A stretch of DNA of 64,000 nt, taken from JAYWXI01 sp036016955 (GTDB lineage Bacteria > Bacteroidota > Bacteroidia > Flavobacteriales > Weeksellaceae). The notes below the pieces were generated by a model that worked only from the letters and a program-made list of their open reading frames with translations, did no database searches and had not been told where the DNA came from. Position numbers and translations under genes: made by a program. Location of the stretch: assembly GCF_036016955.1 (NCBI RefSeq), contig NZ_JAYWXI010000002.1, forward strand, positions 1-64,000. The letters run 5' to 3'. Of the stretch, positions 58,327-64,000 are shown in pieces; position 1 is the stretch's first letter; each line of letters opens with the position of its first letter.

Positions 58327-60462
58327 TTACTTCACAATAGTCATCTCTTCGATAAGATGGCCTGCTCCGGAAAACTTATCAATAACCCAAAGAACAAATC
58401 TCGCATCCACATTAATAGTCTTTTGCCATTCTTTTTCAAAGACAATGTCCCCAGAAAGCGCTTCGGAATTTCCGTCAAAAGCCAAGCCAATCAATTCGCC
58501 TTTACCATTCATAATCGGCGAACCGGAGTTCCCTCCCGTAATGTCATTATCCGAAAGGAAATTCACCGGAAGATACCCCGCAGGATCCGCATATTGACCG
58601 TAATCTTTTGCCGCAGCCAAATCCAAAAGACGCTGAGGAAGATCAAACTCTTCATCTCCTTTCTTGTACTTGGCCACCATGCCGTCAATATCGGTATAGT
58701 AGTTATTGGTTACACCATAGTATTTTCGATCCTCACGGAAAGGAAGCGTCGAAACTTTACCGTAAGTCATCCTCATCGTAGAGTTCGCATCGGGATAAAA
58801 CGCCTGATTAGGATGCGATTTTCTAAGCCCATCGAAAAACAGTCTGTTGTTGTTGCTAAAAGCATCGTCCTGAGCTGCATACCGATCGCCTATGGTTTTG
58901 GTTTCGTTGAAATAAGCCGTCGCCAACTTCAGCAAAGCATCCTGCTCCAAAACCTTCGCACTCGGATTGTTCAAAAAGCTCAAAGCCGAAGCCCGATCCG
59001 CAAAAATAGAATGTTTAGCCACCTCGCCTAACAACGAAGGATTTACCGTCTGAAGGCTGGTATTTGCCGCTGCACTTCTAACCCGATCTCTGTAAAGCTG
59101 AACCATAGCACTAAGCATTTCTTGCTCCAAAGCCGGATTGAATTTCTCATACATCGCTTCGATACGTTCTGCAATCACTTTCTTTTGTTCAGCCTTTTTA
59201 GCCGCGTCGTTCTCCTCGATATAACTGCGGAACATTGCGCCAAGATTAAACGCATAAGGAATATACTTAGCATTGCGCCCTAGTTGAGCCGCATAATTCC
59301 GTTCTACCCCTCTAGGCGAAGTCGCTTGATAGTACTGTTGCATTTCGGCTAAAACATTACCATACAACGCTTTGTTTTCAGGCTTTTGAGCCCATGCTTG
59401 GAACGTGGCTTCCACTTTTTGCTTGTCTTGAATGGTTCCGTTTTTCTTCACGGATTCAATCGTTCCTTGTCTGTTTTTCCAGTAATTTGCCACTGAAGCA
59501 TACTGGGAAGCATAGTTAAGTCGTGTCGCCTGATCGCGATCCATGTATTTTTTCATCACGTCCATCGCCGTCTTGGAAGCCTCTACCCATGCCGGATAAT
59601 CCCGGTTAATCAACTGGTCGATGCCATAAGAAGTCATGTAGCGATTGGTTCTTCCCGGATAACCGACAATCATCGTGTAATCCCCTGGCTTGATAGGTTT
59701 CAAAGACACAGGAAGGTGATGTTTCGGTTTTAAAGGAACGTTATTCGGAGAATATTCCGCAGGGTTACCATTGGCATCCGCATAGACACGGAACACCGAA
59801 AAGTCTCCCGTATGTCTTGGCCACTCCCAGTTATCGGTATCCCCACCAAATTTTCCGATGGAGTTAGGCGGCGTACCCACCAAACGAACATCTTTAAAAT
59901 CCTGATAAACAAAGTAATAAAACTCATTCCCGTTGAAGAAATCTTTGACCACAACGGTATATTTGCCGTTTTCGGAATTTTCTTTTTGAATGGCCTTGTA
60001 CTCGGCATCAATCACGTCTCTTCTTTCTTTGGCACTCATCCCGTTGTTAAGCTTCGCGTTAATTCGAGCCGTCGCATCGTCCATTCTGACCAAAAACCTT
60101 ACGGAAAGTCCTTTTGCAGGAAGTTCCTCCGATCTTTTCATCGCCCAAAAACCGTTAGTCAAATGGTCCTTCTCCGGCGTGGAAAGTGCCGCAATTTGAC
60201 CATAACCACAGTGGTGATTAGTGAACAACAACCCTTCCGGCGATACAATCTCTCCCGTACACCCGCCGCCAAATTGAACGATGGCGTCCTTCAGACTAGA
60301 GTGGTTAGCCGAATAAATTTCCTCCGCGGTAAGCTTCAGACCCTTTTTCTGAAGGTCCTGCCCGTTTAAACGCTTGATCAGCATCATGAGCCACATTCCT
60401 TCGTCGGCACGCATTTGCACAAAACTCAGAAGGAAACTGCATAATAAGAATATCCTTTTCAT
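58327..60462 (-). CDS. S46 family dipeptidyl-peptidase, DPP7-like
   Basis: Periplasmic serine peptidase that removes dipeptides from the N-terminus. The 711-residue precursor has a signal peptide (IFLLCSFLLSFVQMRA). Chymotrypsin-like catalytic residues: His84 in FTNHHCGYGQ, Ser646 in TGGNSGSPIM. Eighteen residues after the Ser, at the place of the DPP11 specificity Arg, there is Gly664 (AFDGN), as in DPP7, which prefers hydrophobic P1 residues. The helical inserted domain is in the middle. Single gene with its own terminator. Confidence 0.92.
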   Translation of the reverse strand: MKRIFLLCSFLLSFVQMRADEGMWLMMLIKRLNGQDLQKKGLKLTAEEIYSANHSSLKDAIVQFGGGCTGEIVSPEGLLFTNHHCGYGQIAALSTPEKDHLTNGFWAMKRSEELPAKGLSVRFLVRMDDATARINAKLNNGMSAKERRDVIDAEYKAIQKENSENGKYTVVVKDFFNGNEFYYFVYQDFKDVRLVGTPPNSIGKFGGDTDNWEWPRHTGDFSVFRVYADANGNPAEYSPNNVPLKPKHHLPVSLKPIKPGDYTMIVGYPGRTNRYMTSYGIDQLINRDYPAWVEASKTAMDVMKKYMDRDQATRLNYASQYASVANYWKNRQGTIESVKKNGTIQDKQKVEATFQAWAQKPENKALYGNVLAEMQQYYQATSPRGVERNYAAQLGRNAKYIPYAFNLGAMFRSYIEENDAAKKAEQKKVIAERIEAMYEKFNPALEQEMLSAMVQLYRDRVRSAAANTSLQTVNPSLLGEVAKHSIFADRASALSFLNNPSAKVLEQDALLKLATAYFNETKTIGDRYAAQDDAFSNNNRLFFDGLRKSHPNQAFYPDANSTMRMTYGKVSTLPFREDRKYYGVTNNYYTDIDGMVAKYKKGDEEFDLPQRLLDLAAAKDYGQYADPAGYLPVNFLSDNDITGGNSGSPIMNGKGELIGLAFDGNSEALSGDIVFEKEWQKTINVDARFVLWVIDKFSGAGHLIEEMTIVK

Positions 60463-60623
60463 AAAAAACTAAATTAAAATTGCCGCAATTTACTCATTTT
60501 TTAGGATTTATCATACTGGCTAAATGCTTTCCTCTCATTTCGGAGCTCCCAAGCGGTCTCCATACAAGATTTCAAAATCAAAATTATAAAGCCTTCCGAT
60601 AATTCCATTCGCAAAGACTTTCG

Positions 60624-60631
60624 TATTTTTG
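60624..60631 (+). promoter_or_regulatory. -7 element for mutS
   Basis: TATTTTTG, 30 bases before the mutS ATG at 60662. Confidence 0.55.
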
Positions 60632-60661
60632 GGGTCTCATTTTTTAAAGTTTTTACATCCT

Positions 60662-63247
60662 ATGGCCAAAGCAAAAAAAGAAACTCCCCTAATGGCACAA
60701 TACAACAGTATCAAAGCCAAATACCCTGATGCCGTACTGCTCTTCCGGGTAGGAGATTTTTATGAAACCTTTGGACAAGATGCCGTAAAAACCTCCCAAG
60801 TCCTAGGCATCGTCTTAACCAAAAGAAATAACGGGGATTCTCATACCGAACTGGCCGGCTTTCCCCATCATTCCATCGACTCCTACCTCCCCAAACTAGT
60901 TAGGGCCGGTCTTCGGGTGGCAATTTGCGACCAACTGGAAGACCCTAAAATGGTTAAAGGAATCGTAAAGCGAGGGGTTACAGAACTTGTTACACCGGGT
61001 GTTACTTTTAACGATCAGGTACTCAGCTCCAAACAGAATAACTTTCTTCTTTCCATTCATAAGGAAAAAGAAAAATACGGCCTCGCCTTGGTCGATATTT
61101 CTACCGGTGAATTTTTGATTTCCGAAGGCAATATCGAAAAACTTCTCCATGTCGTGCATACCTTCGATCCCAGCGAAGTCATCTACCAACGAGGCAAAGA
61201 GCTCCCTCCCCAGCTAAAAGGACGGAGCAGTTTCCGATTAGAAGACTGGGCTTTCCAAGCCCGCTATGCCGAAGAAAAACTCACCGCCCATTTCAAGACA
61301 AATTCCCTCAAAGGGTTCGGGGTTGACGGAATGACGCTTGGCATTACCGCTGCAGGAGCCATTTTCGCCTATTTAGTGGAAGACACCCACCACGACCTGC
61401 TCAACCACATCACCCGAATCCAAAAAATCCCACAGGACGACTATCTCCTAATAGATCATTTCACTTTGCGTAATTTGGAAATCATCCATCCCTCTTCTAA
61501 AGACGGGCAAAGTCTTTTGTCGATTATCGACCGAACCTCCACCCCAATGGGCGGACGTCTCCTTCGAAGAAGAATCATCCTGCCGCTAAAATGCGTGCAA
61601 GAAATTAACCGAAGACTTTCGTTGGTCGAATTTTTTAACCGTGAAGACCAACTTAAATACGACCTCCAAAACCTTTTGAAATCCATCTCCGATTTGGATC
61701 GTCTGATGGGAAAATTGGCCGCCGAAAAAATTTCACCGAAAGAGCTCGGCTATCTTCGCCAAAGCATCCGCAGCATGAAGGACATCCGAGAAAAACTATC
61801 CGTTTATCACGACCTGGGTGCTTGGTTGAATCCTTTGAGCGATCCTTCCGATTTGCTGAGCCTGCTCAACGACTACCTCAACGACGAACTTCCTGTCAAT
61901 ATCGCCAAAGGTCATGTCATCCGAGACGGAGTATCCGAGGAGCTGGATCGATTGCGCGCCCTTCAAAAAAACGGTAAAGGCTATCTGGAGGAAATGTGCC
62001 GGAGAGAAATCGAAAACACAGGCATTACTTCCCTTAAAATCGATTTCAACAACGTCTTCGGCTACTATATTGAGGTACGCAACACCCATAAAGACAAGGT
62101 GCCCCAAGACTGGATCAGAAAACAAACCCTGGTCAATGCCGAACGCTACATCACCGAAGAGCTGAAAGAGTACGAATCCCAAATCCTGGGAGCGGAAGAA
62201 AAAATTGCCGCCTTGGAGCATTCGCTTTACCGAACCCTTTGTTCCAACCTAATGGATTATATGGACGTCATCCAATCCGACTCCCACCTTATCGCTCAAT
62301 TGGATGTCGCCGTGGGGCTTTCCGAATTGGCCATTTCCGAAAGTTACACCAAACCTATTCTGCACGAAGGGCACACCATCGACCTAAAACAAGCAAGACA
62401 CCCCATCATCGAAAACGCTCTTCCCCTAGGCGAAAAATACATCGCCAATGATACCTTTTTGGACAAGGATTCCCAACAAATCATCATGGTTACCGGTCCC
62501 AACATGTCGGGTAAATCCGCCATTCTCCGCCAAACCGCACTGATCTGCTTAATGGCCCAAATGGGAAGTTTTGTTCCCGCCAAACATGCCGAAATCGGAG
62601 TACTGGATCGAATATTCACCCGCGTGGGGGCTTCCGACAATATCTCGGCAGGAGAATCCACCTTCATGGTGGAGATGAACGAGGCCGCCAGCATCCTAAA
62701 CAACGTTACCGAGCGAAGCCTCATTTTGTTGGATGAAATCGGGCGTGGTACCTCCACCTACGACGGGGTTTCCATTGCTTGGGCAATCGCAGAATACCTC
62801 CATCAGCATCCAACACAACCCAAAACCCTTTTTGCCACGCATTACCATGAACTTAATGAGATGACTCTCGAATTCGAACGGATTAAAAACTTTCACGTTT
62901 CGATTCAGGAAAACAAAGGTCATATCGTATTTCTCAGAACCCTAGTGCCTGGAGGAAGTGAGCACAGCTTCGGTATCCACGTTGCCAAATTAGCCGGGAT
63001 GCCTTCGCGGGTCGTTCAAAGAGCCGACGAAATTCTTAAAACATTAGAAAAGAACCGAACACAAAAAAACACCCCAAAAAAAACACAGAAAGAGGACGAA
63101 AGCAACCTCCAACTCTCTTTCTTCCAACTGGACGACCCGGTTTTGGAAAACATCCGGGAAGAACTAACCCAAATTGACATCAATACCCTCACCCCCATTG
63201 AGGCATTAATGAAATTAAACGCCATAAAAAAGATGATTGGAAGCTAA
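60662..63247 (+). CDS. mutS: DNA mismatch repair protein MutS
   Basis: Recognises mismatches and small loops and recruits MutL. The 861-residue protein has the N-terminal mismatch-binding Phe-x-Glu in GDFYETF, connector, lever and clamp domains, and the ATPase with Walker A GPNMSGKS near 612, the TRVGASDNISAGESTFMVEM block, Walker B LLDEIGRGTST and FATHYHELNEM. I start at ATG 60662, just before MAQYN; the longer frame overlaps the -7 box. The DUF2809 gene follows after 10 bases. Confidence 0.97.
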   Translation: MAKAKKETPLMAQYNSIKAKYPDAVLLFRVGDFYETFGQDAVKTSQVLGIVLTKRNNGDSHTELAGFPHHSIDSYLPKLVRAGLRVAICDQLEDPKMVKGIVKRGVTELVTPGVTFNDQVLSSKQNNFLLSIHKEKEKYGLALVDISTGEFLISEGNIEKLLHVVHTFDPSEVIYQRGKELPPQLKGRSSFRLEDWAFQARYAEEKLTAHFKTNSLKGFGVDGMTLGITAAGAIFAYLVEDTHHDLLNHITRIQKIPQDDYLLIDHFTLRNLEIIHPSSKDGQSLLSIIDRTSTPMGGRLLRRRIILPLKCVQEINRRLSLVEFFNREDQLKYDLQNLLKSISDLDRLMGKLAAEKISPKELGYLRQSIRSMKDIREKLSVYHDLGAWLNPLSDPSDLLSLLNDYLNDELPVNIAKGHVIRDGVSEELDRLRALQKNGKGYLEEMCRREIENTGITSLKIDFNNVFGYYIEVRNTHKDKVPQDWIRKQTLVNAERYITEELKEYESQILGAEEKIAALEHSLYRTLCSNLMDYMDVIQSDSHLIAQLDVAVGLSELAISESYTKPILHEGHTIDLKQARHPIIENALPLGEKYIANDTFLDKDSQQIIMVTGPNMSGKSAILRQTALICLMAQMGSFVPAKHAEIGVLDRIFTRVGASDNISAGESTFMVEMNEAASILNNVTERSLILLDEIGRGTSTYDGVSIAWAIAEYLHQHPTQPKTLFATHYHELNEMTLEFERIKNFHVSIQENKGHIVFLRTLVPGGSEHSFGIHVAKLAGMPSRVVQRADEILKTLEKNRTQKNTPKKTQKEDESNLQLSFFQLDDPVLENIREELTQIDINTLTPIEALMKLNAIKKMIGS

Positions 63248-63257
63248 AATCCGACCG

Positions 63258-63632
63258 ATGAAATTTGATTTCCGATATTTTGTGATAGCTCTATTACTGC
63301 TGATCATCGAAGTCGTAATTGCCACGCGGTTTCAGTCGGTATACTGGCTAAGGGTTTACGGCGGAGACGTTTTAGCCGTCCCTTTTGTCTACGCCTTGGG
63401 GCGTTCCTTTTTAACAACACCGTCGATTTGGAAATTCGCGATGGGAACCTTCTTCCTTGCGGTATTCATCGAAATACTCCAATACTTTAAGACCGCCGAA
63501 AAATTAGGTTTTTCGGAAAACAGCCTCCCCTACATCGTATTGGGAAATACTTTTTCTTGGGGCGATATCGTCTGTTACGCTTTAGGCTTCTTTTTAATCC
63601 TTGCAGTGGAAAAAACAAGATTATCCAAATAA
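63258..63632 (+). CDS. DUF2809 family membrane protein
   Basis: A 124-residue membrane protein with four hydrophobic helices (YFVIALLLLIIEVVIA, DVLAVPFVYALG, WKFAMGTFFLAVFIEILQYF, DIVCYALGFFLILAV). The RVYGGDVLAVPFVYAL and NTFSWGDIVCYALG blocks, each with a Gly-Asp, are typical of DUF2809. Function unknown. I use ATG 63258, after the mutS stop, rather than the longer overlapping frame. Confidence 0.88.
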   Translation: MKFDFRYFVIALLLLIIEVVIATRFQSVYWLRVYGGDVLAVPFVYALGRSFLTTPSIWKFAMGTFFLAVFIEILQYFKTAEKLGFSENSLPYIVLGNTFSWGDIVCYALGFFLILAVEKTRLSK

Positions 63633-63709
63633 AAAACGCCCGTTCGTTCGCTTATTGTGGCATTCTTTTTGAATAAAAAAAAGTGAAAAAAACCTAAAAA
63701 ATTTAAAAC

Positions 63710-64000
63710 ATGAAAAAGAACCTTTTCGCTTTAGCTGCTTTGGCGGCATTAACCGTTTCCTGTAAAAAAGAAGTTCAACACAACGAAGTGAACGTTGATA
63801 GCACAACCGTTGTGGCCACTTCCGATTCGACCAAAATTCAAGAAAATGCCCCTGAAGTTTCGGTTACCTCTTATGCCAGCAACGATGGCAAAACCGTTTT
63901 CACCCTTTCCACCACCGGAGAGCAAGCAACGCTGAAAAACGAAACCACAGGACAAGAATACCAAATGAAAAGCACCATGAGTGCCAGCGGTGCCAAATAC
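63710..64000 (+). CDS. Lipoprotein with MliC-like domain, N-terminal part (runs off the window)
   Basis: Opens MKKNLFALAALAALTVSC with lipobox Cys18, then a polar linker. From about residue 55 the sequence SYASNDGKTVFTLS...ATLKNE...YQMKST-MSASGAKY follows the MliC/PliC pattern of inhibitors of C-type lysozyme, including the SASGAKY motif. It would protect peptidoglycan from host lysozyme at the outer membrane. The end is outside the window. Confidence 0.8.
   Translation, partial: MKKNLFALAALAALTVSCKKEVQHNEVNVDSTTVVATSDSTKIQENAPEVSVTSYASNDGKTVFTLSTTGEQATLKNETTGQEYQMKSTMSASGAKY

Overview
The window looks like chromosomal DNA from a flavobacterium of the Weeksellaceae/Chryseobacterium type (Bacteroidota). 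The evidence is gene order and family content (miaB / sigma-54 activator / lptE / TPR protein; mreBCD-mrdA-rodA; hemACDE; exbB-exbD-tonB; DUF4271, DUF4296, DUF6122, bestrophin and S46 peptidase genes), almost no Shine-Dalgarno sequences, and many copies of the Bacteroidota -7 promoter element TAnnTTTG. Nearly all genes are intact housekeeping genes. I found no tRNA, rRNA, CRISPR array, prophage or large island.

Layout. 1-1560: the start of a secreted surface-type protein (minus strand) and about 1.1 kb without a convincing gene, holding stem-loops and a (TG)20/(CA)20 microsatellite. 1562-6308: miaB, a sigma-54 activator, lptE and a TPR protein. 6392-11471: DUF4296 lipoprotein, polyprenol-phosphate mannosyltransferase, DUF4271, a first HemD-like protein, oligopeptidase B. 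11588-13875: a two-component system. 13914-19554 (minus): the cell-shape operon mreB-mreC-mreD-mrdA-rodA. 19764-23679: hemA-hemC-hemD-hemE. 23684-30538 (minus): lipoprotein, EEP phosphatase, rhomboid, mutL, two glycosyltransferases, sufE, a small membrane protein. 30697-43859: clpC, an oxidoreductase, a radical SAM protein, menD, surE, prc, an SDR, tsaB, an outer-membrane protein, an S41 lipoprotein. 43860-49000 (minus): DUF6122, AlkD-like, hflX, mscS, SpoU methylase, bestrophin, plus an orphan promoter-terminator pair. 49193-53286: glycyl-tRNA synthetase and the Ton motor. 53426-54168: a decayed IS1-family element with terminal repeats and an 8-bp target duplication. 54207-64000: DUF885 lipoprotein, a response regulator behind an 8-codon mini-cistron, nth, bcp, DUF1905, an S46 dipeptidyl-peptidase, mutS, DUF2809 and the start of an MliC-like lipoprotein.

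The least ordinary items are three. First, a minus-strand promoter followed 8 bases later by an ATG whose frame enters the (CA)20 tract: at 20 units it stops after 48 codons, but at 21 or 18 units it would run on as a 270-odd-codon frame, the layout of a phase-variable locus. Second, an orphan ~70-nt transcription unit at 46635-46737. Third, a repeated arrangement in which the -7 box sits only 4-5 bases from a start codon (sufE, menD, tsaB, two mini-ORFs), predicting leaderless transcripts. MutL in this window has lost the endonuclease motifs, which is relevant because mismatch repair controls microsatellite stability. All functional statements are inferred from sequence; no searches were run.
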